From Gluconacetobacter takamatsuzukensis (GTDB lineage: Bacteria > Pseudomonadota > Alphaproteobacteria > Acetobacterales > Acetobacteraceae): a stretch of 64,000 nt of DNA. The stretch's first letter is position 1, and each line of letters starts with the position of its first letter. This document shows, piece after piece, positions 53,270-60,825 of the stretch. The notes beneath the pieces were generated by a model that was not told the DNA's origin, searched no databases, and worked only from the letters and a program-made list of their open reading frames with translations. Location: assembly GCF_014174275.1 (NCBI RefSeq), contig NZ_JABEQK010000001.1, forward strand, positions 460,935 to 524,934, in the 5' to 3' direction. The position numbers and the translations under genes were made by a program.

Positions 53270-54106
53270 ATGCCGCTTGCGATGAACGTGATTCTGAACG
53301 ACCGACTCGCGCCCGCCAGTTATCGGAGCGTCTTCGTCTCCGACGTTCATCTGGGAACGCGCGATTGCCGGGCCGACCTGCTGGCCGAATTCCTGCGCAC
53401 CATGACCTGCGAGCGCCTGTATCTGGTCGGCGATATCATCGACGGCTGGAAGCTGAAGCGGTCGTGGTTCTGGAACAGCCATCATGACGATGTGCTGAAC
53501 CTGATCCTGCGCATGGGGCGCAGCGGCACCGAGATCATCTACATCCCCGGCAATCATGACGAGATGTTCCGCCGCTGGCTGCCGCACGCGCTGGAAGTCG
53601 CCGGTATCCGGCTGTGCGGCGAGGCCGAGCACGTGACCGCGACCGGCCGGAAATTCCTGGTTCTGCACGGCGACGAATTCGACAGCGTGGTGCGGTATGC
53701 GCCGTTCCTGGCGATGCTGGGGGACCGGGCCTATACGGTGGCGCTGGTCGTCAATCGCTGGTTCAATCTGGTGCGGCGCAGGCTGGGGCTGCCTTATCGC
53801 TCGCTGTCGCAATGGCTGAAGCGGCAGGTGAAGAGTGCGGTGATGGCCATCGACCGTTTCGAGACCGCCGTGGCGGACGAGGCGCGGCGCCGGGGGATGG
53901 ACGGGGTGGTCTGCGGCCATATCCATCATGCCGTGATCAAGGATGTGGACGGCGTGCTGTACATGAACGACGGCGACTGGGTGGAAAGTTGCAGCGCGCT
54001 GGTGGAACATCATGACGGGAGCATGGAGCTTCTGGACGTGACCGACGTGTGCAACCGGTCTCCGGCCCCCGCGCCGCTGGCATCGGGCCTGTTTGCCGGT
54101 GCCTGA
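53270..54106 (+). CDS. UDP-2,3-diacylglucosamine diphosphatase-like metallophosphoesterase
   Basis: 278 residues (274 from the second ATG at 53282). All five metallophosphoesterase motifs are seen: VFVSDVHLGTRDCR (about residue 23), LVGDIIDGWKLKRS (about 53), IYIPGNHDEMFR (about 92), FLVLHGDEFDS (about 128) and DGVVCGHIHHAVIKD (about 215). Resembles LpxH, which splits UDP-2,3-diacylglucosamine in lipid A synthesis, and the larger LpxH-like proteins of alphaproteobacteria. It is next to a GT4 glycosyltransferase, the two genes being contiguous, as in many glycolipid loci. Confidence 0.82.
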   Translation: MPLAMNVILNDRLAPASYRSVFVSDVHLGTRDCRADLLAEFLRTMTCERLYLVGDIIDGWKLKRSWFWNSHHDDVLNLILRMGRSGTEIIYIPGNHDEMFRRWLPHALEVAGIRLCGEAEHVTATGRKFLVLHGDEFDSVVRYAPFLAMLGDRAYTVALVVNRWFNLVRRRLGLPYRSLSQWLKRQVKSAVMAIDRFETAVADEARRRGMDGVVCGHIHHAVIKDVDGVLYMNDGDWVESCSALVEHHDGSMELLDVTDVCNRSPAPAPLASGLFAGA

Positions 54107-55201
54107 GTGACGGTGGAAGCAGCGGCCGCCATTGCGGCGCAGGGCGGGGGCGGGGAGCATCCGTTGCGCATTCTCATGGTCAGCGATGCCTGGTATCCGC
54201 AGGTCAACGGGGTGGTGCGCACCGTCTCGCGCCTGCGGGATGCGCTGGAGGCGATGGGGCATACGGTCGAGATCGTCGGCCCGCACCTGTTTCGCACCGT
54301 GCCGTGCCCGACTTATCCCGAGATCCGGCTGTGCATCCTGCCCGGTCGCCGGCTGGGCCGGCTGATCGACGCCTTTCGGCCCGATGCGATCCATATCGTG
54401 ACCGAGGGGCCGCTGGGGCTGGCCGCGCGCCGCTGGGCGCTGGGGCGCGGGCAGGGTTTTACCTCGTCGTTTCATACGCGGTTTCCGGAATATATTCGGG
54501 CGCGCACCGGATTTTCGACGGGATTGCCCTATCGCTTCCTGCGCTGGTTCCATGGGGCGGCGGCGCTGACGCTGGTCCCGACCGCGAGCCTGCTGGACGA
54601 ATTGCGGGAGCGGGGCTTCGAACATCTGGAATGCTGGACCCGGGGCGTCGATGCCGACCGGTTTCGCCCCGATGCCGCCGCGATTGACTGGCAGTCATTA
54701 TATGGCGTGCGGGGGCCGTACCTGCTCTATGTCGGGCGGGTGGCGGTGGAGAAGAACCTGGAGGCGTTTCTGTCGCTGGAGCTGCCCGGGACAAGGATCG
54801 TCGTCGGGGACGGGCCGGACCGGGCGGCGCTGGCCGCGCGGTATCCGGACGTGCTGTTTACCGGTTACCTGACCGGTGGGGAGCTGGCGGCGGCGTATGC
54901 GGCCAGCGACGTGTTCGTGTTTCCCAGCGTGACCGACACGTTCGGGCTGGTGATCCTGGAGGCGCTGGCCTGCGGCCTGCCGGTCGCGGCCTTCGACGTG
55001 ACGGGGCCGCGCGATATCCTGCCGCCGGGGGTGTCGGCGGTCGGTGCCATCGGGCCGGACCTGCGGCGCAATATCCTGGCCGCGCTGAGGGGAGACCGGG
55101 CCGCCTGCCGGGCGCATGCCGCGCGCTTCAGCTGGGAGGCCTGCGCGCGCATGTTCCTGGAGGCCGTCATGCGCGCGCAGCGGATCGTGCGCGCCGCCTG
55201 A
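54107..55201 (+). CDS. GT4-family glycosyltransferase
   Basis: 364 residues from a GTG right after the previous stop. The GT-B fold opens with LRILMVSDAWYPQVNGVVRT (about residue 22-41), followed by SSFHTRFPEYIRART (about 125), LLYVGRVAVEKNLEAFLSLE (about 205) and the C-terminal nucleotide-sugar motif FVFPSVTDTFGLVILEALAC (about 270-290), including the conserved Glu pair. This subgroup resembles mannosyl- or glucuronosyl-lipid synthases. Acceptor unknown; the neighbouring phosphoesterase suggests membrane glycolipid synthesis. Confidence 0.87.
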   Translation: MTVEAAAAIAAQGGGGEHPLRILMVSDAWYPQVNGVVRTVSRLRDALEAMGHTVEIVGPHLFRTVPCPTYPEIRLCILPGRRLGRLIDAFRPDAIHIVTEGPLGLAARRWALGRGQGFTSSFHTRFPEYIRARTGFSTGLPYRFLRWFHGAAALTLVPTASLLDELRERGFEHLECWTRGVDADRFRPDAAAIDWQSLYGVRGPYLLYVGRVAVEKNLEAFLSLELPGTRIVVGDGPDRAALAARYPDVLFTGYLTGGELAAAYAASDVFVFPSVTDTFGLVILEALACGLPVAAFDVTGPRDILPPGVSAVGAIGPDLRRNILAALRGDRAACRAHAARFSWEACARMFLEAVMRAQRIVRAA

Positions 55202-55216
55202 GCGTTTTGAGGCCTG

Positions 55217-55978
55217 TTATTTGCGGGCCTGGCGCAGGAGGCCCGATACCGCAGCACCCAGCAGCGAGCCTTCGGCGGCAGCGGTCGCCTTTTCGCCGCC
55301 CATATAGGGGGCGAGCGCGTGGGCCAGGCCCGGCATGGTCAGGGTCTGTAGCCATACGCGGCCGGGGCCGGTCAGGCGGGCCATGAAGAAGCCGTTATCG
55401 CCGAACAGCTTGTTGCGGATGCCCGGCAGCATGGTGAGATCGAAGGCGATCGTGTCCTCGAACATGCCGACCAGGCCGGGATGGACGTCCACGACCTCGC
55501 CCGGGGCCAGGTCGTGGGGGACGATCTCGCCGCCCAGCATGGTCCAGAACGTGCCGTGGCCGGCGACGCGTTGCAGGCGGAACCCGTCGCCGCCGAAAAT
55601 GCCCGCGCCGAGCGAACGCTGGATGGCGAGGTCGAGCGTGACGCCCGGTGTCGCGCACAGGAAGCCGTGGCGATGCACCAGCATCGCCCGGCCGCCGCCG
55701 ACCTGATGTTCCAGGATCTGGCCCGGCAGGCGGGTGGCGAAGGCGACCAGGCCGGGAGCGCCCTCGGCGGTGAATTCGGTCATGAACAGGCCGCCGCCGG
55801 CCAGCGAGCGGCGCACCGCGCCGAGCAGGCCGGCCATGCCGGCCCCCGACGTGGTGGTGGACAGCGTGACGTTGGGGGTTTTCCAGGCCAATTCGCCCGT
55901 TTCGGCGACCAGCCGTTCGCCGGCTTCCAGCATCACGCGCAGAACCGGAAAGATCGAGCCGTCGATGGTAGTGCGCAT
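55217..55978 (-). CDS. AIM24/TIGR00266-family protein
   Basis: 253 residues from MRTTIDGSIFPVLRVMLEAG; the longer frame's first ATG adds 17 residues without a ribosome site. AIM24-type proteins form a trimeric beta-sandwich of unknown role. Typical stretches: GAGMAGLLGAVRRSLAGGG, GGGLFMTEFTAEGAPGLVAF, ILEHQVGGGRAMLVHRHGFL and GDNGFFMARLTGPGRVWLQT. No signal or membrane segment. Convergent with the GT4 gene, 15 bases apart. Confidence 0.86.
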   Translation of the reverse strand: MRTTIDGSIFPVLRVMLEAGERLVAETGELAWKTPNVTLSTTTSGAGMAGLLGAVRRSLAGGGLFMTEFTAEGAPGLVAFATRLPGQILEHQVGGGRAMLVHRHGFLCATPGVTLDLAIQRSLGAGIFGGDGFRLQRVAGHGTFWTMLGGEIVPHDLAPGEVVDVHPGLVGMFEDTIAFDLTMLPGIRNKLFGDNGFFMARLTGPGRVWLQTLTMPGLAHALAPYMGGEKATAAAEGSLLGAAVSGLLRQARK

Positions 55979-56194
55979 GGGCGTGCCTTCCTGCGTGGGG
56001 ACCGGTCTTTTCTTTCCGGGAACGGCCATCCTATCGCAAGGCCTGCCGGGTGGACTATCGTCGTGCGGTGAACGGGGGACCGGGCAGGGTGTTTCCTGTC
56101 GGGATCGGTTCGTCGGGATGGACCGGCCGTTGGAAACATCTTAACGGGGCTGGAGACCGGGGATGAATCCGGCCCCGCCAGAAGGAAGAAAAAC

Positions 56195-56473
56195 ATGGAA
56201 GGCGTCATCGCTGCCGTCACCGGCCTGTTGCTGGGCCTGTTCGGCCTGATCGTGGCGGCGGTTGCCGCGATCGAGAATCTGGCGCGCCAGATCCTAGCCA
56301 GCGTGGGCATTATGGGCGAATTGCAGACGGCGCTGCTGATCATCCTGCTGGTCAGCCTGGCGATCGGGGCCTTTCGCCTGTTCGGGGGGGTGTTCGCCGT
56401 CCTGATCTGCCTGGTGCTGATGCTGATCCTGGTGCACGCCCTGCTGGTGACAGTGGGCGTGCCGGTGCACTGA
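56195..56473 (+). CDS. small membrane protein, function unknown
   Basis: 92 residues from MEGVIAAVTGLLLGLFGLIV with AGAAGGAAG before the start. Two long hydrophobic stretches (about 4-26 and 43-85) with almost no charged residues between. No family recognised. It stands alone on the plus strand between two minus-strand genes. Confidence 0.75.
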   Translation: MEGVIAAVTGLLLGLFGLIVAAVAAIENLARQILASVGIMGELQTALLIILLVSLAIGAFRLFGGVFAVLICLVLMLILVHALLVTVGVPVH

Positions 56474-56482
56474 ACGGTCGGC

Positions 56483-58285
56483 CTATCGGACCGGTGGGCT
56501 GAAGGTGCCGGTGCTGTAGACGATGCGGCCGCCGACCATGGTGAGCAGGACCCTGGTTTCGGCGATCTGTTCGGCCGGGATGGTGGCGATGTCGCGATCC
56601 AGGATGATGAGATCGGCGAATTTTCCCGGTTCGAGAGAGCCGGCGACCGTGTCGGAGCGGAGTTCGTAATTCGCGTTCATGGTGATGGCGCGCATCACGC
56701 TGGTGCGGGACAGGCCGGGTTCGGTGCCGAGGGGGTGGGCATATCGCGCGCCGGCGGCGGGTGCGTTGGTGCGGGTGACGCCGACCTTGAGCGCGAACCA
56801 TTCGTCGAGCGGATCGACCGGCCAGTCGCTGCCGTAGGCGATGCGGGCGCCGGCCTGTTCGAGCTGGGCCGCGGGTTCGAGATACCGGGCGCGGTCGGGG
56901 CCGATATAGGGCAGTACGCCCTCGGTGGTATCCGGGGCCTGCTTTTCCCACTGGAAGGACAGGACGGGGATGGTGTCGAGCGCGCGGTAGCGGGGCATGT
57001 CGGCGGGGTCGACCATTTCGTCATGAGCGATTGCCGGACGGAAATCGTTGGCGGGGAGCGCCTTGCGGGTGGCCGCGATCGCGTCGAGCGCCAGACGGAC
57101 CGCGCCGTCGCCGTCGGCGTGCATGTGCGGGTCGAACCCCGCCGTGACGAGGGCCTTCAGCAGCGGGCTGAGGATGTCCAGCGGGAAATAGGGGGCGGGG
57201 CCTTTCGACGGGCCGGGCTGCCAGTCCGGGTGGTCTTTCGTACCCTTGTCGACCAGGTAAGGGGCGAGCAGAAGCCCGGTCTGGGACGGGGCGGTGATGA
57301 CGCCGTCCATGAACAGCTTGACGTTGCGTACCGTGACGGAGGGCGACGGGGTGAGAGGACCCTGGTCGTAGCGGGCGCGGATGGTGGTCAGGCGCCGGAT
57401 GTCGCCCGCGATGTCCTTGCCCTGCGCGGGTTCGATCAGGGGGGCGAAATGGGCGCGGGCAGTCAGCTTGCCCTGTTTCTGCAGGGCGGTGAACGAGGAC
57501 AAATCCTCGGGCAGGGCCCAGGCGTCGAGAAAGCCGGTGATGCCCTGGGCGCGCATGGCGGCGAGGGATGCCGCCGCCGCCGCGACATTTTCCTGCGCGG
57601 TCGGGTGCGGCAGCACGGCCAGCATCAGGTTCAGCGCCGTATCTTCGAGAATGCCGGTTGGTTGTCCGCTTGCGTCGTGGACGACCTGGCCGCCGGTGGG
57701 ATTGGGCGTTGCGGCGGTGATGCCGGCGCGCTTGAGGGCGGCGCTGTTGGCCAGCAGCGAATGACCGAAGGAGGACAGGACGATGATCGGGCGCGTGCTG
57801 TCGATGGAATCGAGCGCGGCTTTGGTCATCCGCACGCCGGGAGGCTGCATCGCCTCCTGGAACCAGTTGCGGACGACCAGCCAGCCGGATGCGGTGCGAT
57901 AGGCGGGATTGGCGGCGCAGGCGCGGATGCGCGCGGTGAAGCCGTCGGCGGTCAGCGGAAGATAGTCCAGCGAGCAGCCGATCAGGTTCTGGCCGCCCAC
58001 CAGCGGGTGCATGTGGCCGTCGGTCAGGCCCGGCATGACCATATGGCCCTTGAGGTCGATGGTTCTGGTATGGGCGTCGGCATGGGCCGGTGCGGCGGCG
58101 TCCGGGCCGGTCCAGACGATGCGGCCGCCGCGGATGGCCAGGGCCTGGGCCGTGCTGTCCCGATGGTCGAGGGTGCGAATCGTGCCGTTGGTCAGCAGGA
58201 TATCCGCCGGGGGCGCCGGGGCGGCCAAGGCCGTGTGCGCGGCCAGGAGGGATGAGGCGGAGAGGAGGATTGAGGCGCGGCGCAT
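56483..58285 (-). CDS. exported amidohydrolase (YtcJ type)
   Basis: 600 residues from MRRASILLSASSLLAAHTAL (an upstream GTG would add eight). Signal peptide to about TALAAP. The TIM-barrel metal motifs are GHMVMPGLTDGHMHPLVGGQ (about residue 80), GVITAPSQTGLLLAPYL (about 330), FDPHMHADGDGAVRLALDAI (about 375), IAYGSDWPVDPLDEWFALKV (about 480) and FADLIILDRDI at the end. Substrate unknown; members hydrolyse amide or cyclic compounds. A periplasmic location is unusual for amidohydrolases but common in this subgroup. It ends nine bases from the previous gene. Confidence 0.88.
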   Translation of the reverse strand: MRRASILLSASSLLAAHTALAAPAPPADILLTNGTIRTLDHRDSTAQALAIRGGRIVWTGPDAAAPAHADAHTRTIDLKGHMVMPGLTDGHMHPLVGGQNLIGCSLDYLPLTADGFTARIRACAANPAYRTASGWLVVRNWFQEAMQPPGVRMTKAALDSIDSTRPIIVLSSFGHSLLANSAALKRAGITAATPNPTGGQVVHDASGQPTGILEDTALNLMLAVLPHPTAQENVAAAAASLAAMRAQGITGFLDAWALPEDLSSFTALQKQGKLTARAHFAPLIEPAQGKDIAGDIRRLTTIRARYDQGPLTPSPSVTVRNVKLFMDGVITAPSQTGLLLAPYLVDKGTKDHPDWQPGPSKGPAPYFPLDILSPLLKALVTAGFDPHMHADGDGAVRLALDAIAATRKALPANDFRPAIAHDEMVDPADMPRYRALDTIPVLSFQWEKQAPDTTEGVLPYIGPDRARYLEPAAQLEQAGARIAYGSDWPVDPLDEWFALKVGVTRTNAPAAGARYAHPLGTEPGLSRTSVMRAITMNANYELRSDTVAGSLEPGKFADLIILDRDIATIPAEQIAETRVLLTMVGGRIVYSTGTFSPPVR

Positions 58286-58367
58286 GGCGATCCGGATGGC
58301 TGTGGACACGATGTCCCGCCATGAGGATGCGGATGTTGCGATGTGTCAATGAGGGCGGAGGATACGC

Positions 58368-58607
58368 CTATCGCTGTCGGCGGAAGGGGACGCGGCGCGA
58401 CAGGCCTGCCGACATCTGGCGCATCGAGGCGACATAGCCGGGCCATGACAGGGCCCGGTTGCCGGCCCAGCCCTGCTGCGCGCGGCGGCCGCGTGGCGGC
58501 GGCTGCGTCAGGGGAAGGCCCTGGCGGTTGTCGGCACAGGCTGGCTGCCTGGCGCCGATCCAGTCATGGACCAGGATCTGTCCGATGATGCCGGCCGCGT
58601 GTGTCAT
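58368..58607 (-). CDS. small protein, function unknown
   Basis: 79 residues from MTHAAGIIGQILVHDWIGAR with GGGAGG nine bases upstream. Basic C-terminus (GLSRRVPFRRQR) and Pro/Gln-rich middle. No signal or membrane helix is clear and no family is recognised. Open frame and good ribosome site are the only evidence, so it could be spurious. Confidence 0.45.
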   Translation of the reverse strand: MTHAAGIIGQILVHDWIGARQPACADNRQGLPLTQPPPRGRRAQQGWAGNRALSWPGYVASMRQMSAGLSRRVPFRRQR

Positions 58608-58627
58608 CGCCAGGGTCCTCCCGCTCA

Positions 58628-58690
58628 GGATGTCCGGGGATTGAACCCGGAGAGATCAGCAAAGTTCAGACACAAACCCGAGACCTAGCC
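58628..58690 (-). other. GC-rich hairpin between two minus-strand genes
   Basis: CCGGGTTCAATCCCCGG forms a 5-base stem with a 7-base loop, with a second pairing of flanking bases weak. It lies after the SH3 protein gene and before the small protein gene. It looks like a tRNA T-arm but nothing else of a tRNA is present. A terminator or attenuator is more likely. Confidence 0.3.
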
Positions 58691-59410
58691 GCCATGGTGG
58701 TCGCCGCCACGATGGTCGTCGCCGCCGTGGCCGCCATGGCCGCCCTGTTCATGGTTTCCGCCAGGATTTCCGCCGGGGTTGCCGCCATGCGGCATGCCGC
58801 CGCCCCGGCTGTCGCCGCCACGCGCGTTGCCCGGACCATGGTCGGGGCCGCCGCCGGGGAAGCCCCCTTCGCGGCGGCCGGCCGGTGGCGGGGCGGCTGG
58901 GCCACTCCGTCCGCCCCCCGGGCCTGCTCCCCGGGCGCCGCCCGGTCCCCCATGGAAATCGCCGCCGCGATCGCCGGCGCCCGGTCTGCCACGGAAATCG
59001 CCTCCGCGACCGCCGCCGCCCCAGCGGTCGTAGCTGGAGAACCAGGGACGGTCGCGATAATGCGCGCCCCAGTAATTGCCGAATGCGAAACCGATCAGGG
59101 GCAGGCCCATCATGGGCCCGTACTGGCTGAGGGGGCCGGCCGATCCGCCATAGAGGACCTGCACCCGTTCCGACGGTGCCCAGCCGCGATAGGGGCCGCC
59201 CGCCACGTCGCACCAGCCCCATCCCGGCTGGCAGCCGAAAATCTCGATCGGGGCGCCCGGGGGCAGGCCGCCGACGACGGGATAGGCCGGGGAGGGGCCG
59301 GCGAAAATGTCGGTGCCGCCCACGACCACGCCGGGGGCCGCCGATGCCGCCCCCGCAAAGCCTAGTCCCGCCACCAGCGCGGACAGGACGATCCTGGTCT
59401 TTATTGTCAT
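58685..59410 (-). CDS. exported SH3-domain protein with Gly/His-rich tail
   Basis: 241 residues from MTIKTRIVLSALVAGLGFAG, with GGGAGACC before it. Signal to about ASAAP, then a bacterial SH3-type domain: VGGTDIFAGPSPAYPVVGGL, PGAPIEIFGCQPGWGWCDVA and YRGWAPSERVQVLYGG, up to about residue 95. A hydrophobic GFAFGNYWG linker leads to a tail of about 130 residues rich in Gly, Arg, Asp and His, ending HGGDDHRGGDHHGG. The SH3 part would bind peptides or cell wall in the envelope; the tail could bind metal. The repetitive tail is of low complexity. Confidence 0.8.
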   Translation of the reverse strand: MTIKTRIVLSALVAGLGFAGAASAAPGVVVGGTDIFAGPSPAYPVVGGLPPGAPIEIFGCQPGWGWCDVAGGPYRGWAPSERVQVLYGGSAGPLSQYGPMMGLPLIGFAFGNYWGAHYRDRPWFSSYDRWGGGGRGGDFRGRPGAGDRGGDFHGGPGGARGAGPGGGRSGPAAPPPAGRREGGFPGGGPDHGPGNARGGDSRGGGMPHGGNPGGNPGGNHEQGGHGGHGGDDHRGGDHHGG

Positions 59411-59560
59411 CGGTCTCCCGGCTCCGAGCGCCGCGTCAGGGTGCATCGGCCGCGCCGTGCCCATGCTTCATGCCCTGTCAGACTGAGCATATTTCCCCGA
59501 AAAGAAAAGCCCTGCCGCAGTGGTTCGCGGGCCATTGCGCGGGTCCGCGCGCGGCCCAGC

Positions 59561-59695
59561 CTACCAGGCCTGCCCGAACAGCAGGATTCCCGCATAGAGC
59601 ACGACAAGGGCGAAGATTCCGCCGACCATGATCGTCCAGTAGCCGATCGAGCGGGGTGGGGCGGCGGAGACGCCGCGGGTGACGCCATGGCTCAT
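59561..59695 (-). CDS. 44-residue membrane protein
   Basis: Starts MSHGVTRGVSAAPPRSIGYW with a near-perfect AAAGGAGG site upstream. One membrane helix (about 18-41, WTIMVGGIFALVVLYAGILL). Very short proteins of this kind are often missed in annotation. Role unknown; it lies between the SH3-protein gene and a plus-strand small protein. Confidence 0.7.
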   Translation of the reverse strand: MSHGVTRGVSAAPPRSIGYWTIMVGGIFALVVLYAGILLFGQAW

Positions 59696-59899
59696 GATTG
59701 CCTCCTTTTGCCGAAGGTCGTTTTCAGCCGTTCTTTCCGTTGCTGGACGTGGGATGTCGTGGTGCGGGTGCAAGGCGTATCGCCCGATCACATCCGCACG
59801 ATCCGTCGGGCCCGTCGGGCCGGGATTTTCTTGTCGGCTGCCGGGCGGGGCTGGCATGCTGGCAGGGCTGAATTTTCTGCGATCGAAGGATATCTGCCC

Positions 59900-60094
59900 A
59901 TGCGCCTGCGCCTGCTTTTTTCGAGCCTGGCCGTCATTGCCCTGGTCGGGGTGTCGGCTCCGGCTTCCGCCGCCGCGCCGTGTCGTGATGCCAACGGCAA
60001 GTTCGTGACCTGCCCCAAACCGAAACCCGCCAAATGCCGCGATGAAAAGGGGCGCTACGCCAAATGCCCGGCCCAGGCCGCCGCCCCGGGCTGA
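59900..60094 (+). CDS. small exported Cys-rich protein
   Basis: 64 residues from MRLRLLFSSLAVIALVGVSA with GAAGGA upstream. Signal peptide to about SAAAP, leaving a mature part of about 38 residues with a repeated pattern: CRDANGKFVTCPKPKP then KCRDEKGRYAKCP. Each repeat holds two Cys about nine residues apart, likely disulfide-linked in the periplasm. Basic, Pro-rich linker. Proteins of this type recur in acetic acid bacteria to my recollection, but no function is known. Confidence 0.72.
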   Translation: MRLRLLFSSLAVIALVGVSAPASAAAPCRDANGKFVTCPKPKPAKCRDEKGRYAKCPAQAAAPG

Positions 60095-60825
60095 CGCGGC
60101 GGCGCGGCGGTGGCCGGAAGGCCCCGCTGCGCACGATCCCGGCCTGCATCATGTAACAACAGAGGGTGCCGGGCCCTGCCGGACAGGGGCATGGGGCGGG
60201 ACGGGGCGATCTCCTGTCTGGCGAATGGTCCTGTCCTGTCCTGCATATTCCGTGTTCTGGCTGTGCGGAGGCAGGTGTCGGCTTGCGGAAGGAGGCGGAT
60301 TTTCGGTGCGCCTTTTTAACGTTTTTGCCGCAAATAAGACTATACGTTATTGTTTCTGTTTTGTTACCCTGTGATGATCAAGGGCGGCCGTATTGGCGTA
60401 AAGGACGATTGGCGTAAAGGACGGTTTTCGCTTTTCATGCGGGCACGGCATGGAAATGGCCTCGCCCAAGGCGGCAGGATGAATTCTCTTCACCGGCGCA
60501 AGGGAAGGAGATCATATCGCGTGTCATGATCGCTGTTTGTAACAATATGACAAAACAAATAATGACTTCGCCGTCATGTGGCCCCCGCCGGCCTGTACGC
60601 GAAAGTGACGCGGGGTGTATTGAGCTATGTCATGTGACATTTTTACTTGCTGTATGGCTGGTATGTGTAGAAAGTGTGCCGATCTCACCTGTCTAACATT
60701 GCAGACCATCGGGGATATGGAATAAGACCCTCCGGGTATCGGGGTGAGTAGGCTGAGTCGTCGCTATCGTCTCCAGGCAGTTCCGAAGAGGCTGCGCAAG
60801 GTGATCGCACGGTGGAGAATGATTC
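60095..60825. other. gene-free AT-shifted spacer before the c-di-GMP gene
   Basis: 731 bases without a convincing gene; small frames on both strands are broken and match no family. Composition drops near 60300-60370 (TTTTAACGTTTTTGCCGCAA and ATAAGACTATACGTTATTGT) and again near 60530-60700, so promoters are likely there. It includes the 16-bp tandem duplication listed separately. GGTGGAGAATGATTC precedes the next start. Confidence 0.5.
60392..60423. repeat. exact 16-bp tandem duplication
   Basis: ATTGGCGTAAAGGACG occurs twice in direct succession. It lies in the control region about 400 bases before the c-di-GMP gene. It may be a slippage product or two regulator sites. Confidence 0.75.

Noticed and set aside
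58628..58660. tRNA-like T-arm CCGGGTTCAATCCCCGG on the minus strand
   Set aside because: No anticodon arm, D-arm or acceptor stem with CCA end fits around it; kept only as a hairpin.
60524..60709. 61-codon minus-strand frame in the spacer before the c-di-GMP gene
   Set aside because: No ribosome site, no family likeness, and AT-rich flanks suggest promoter sequence instead.
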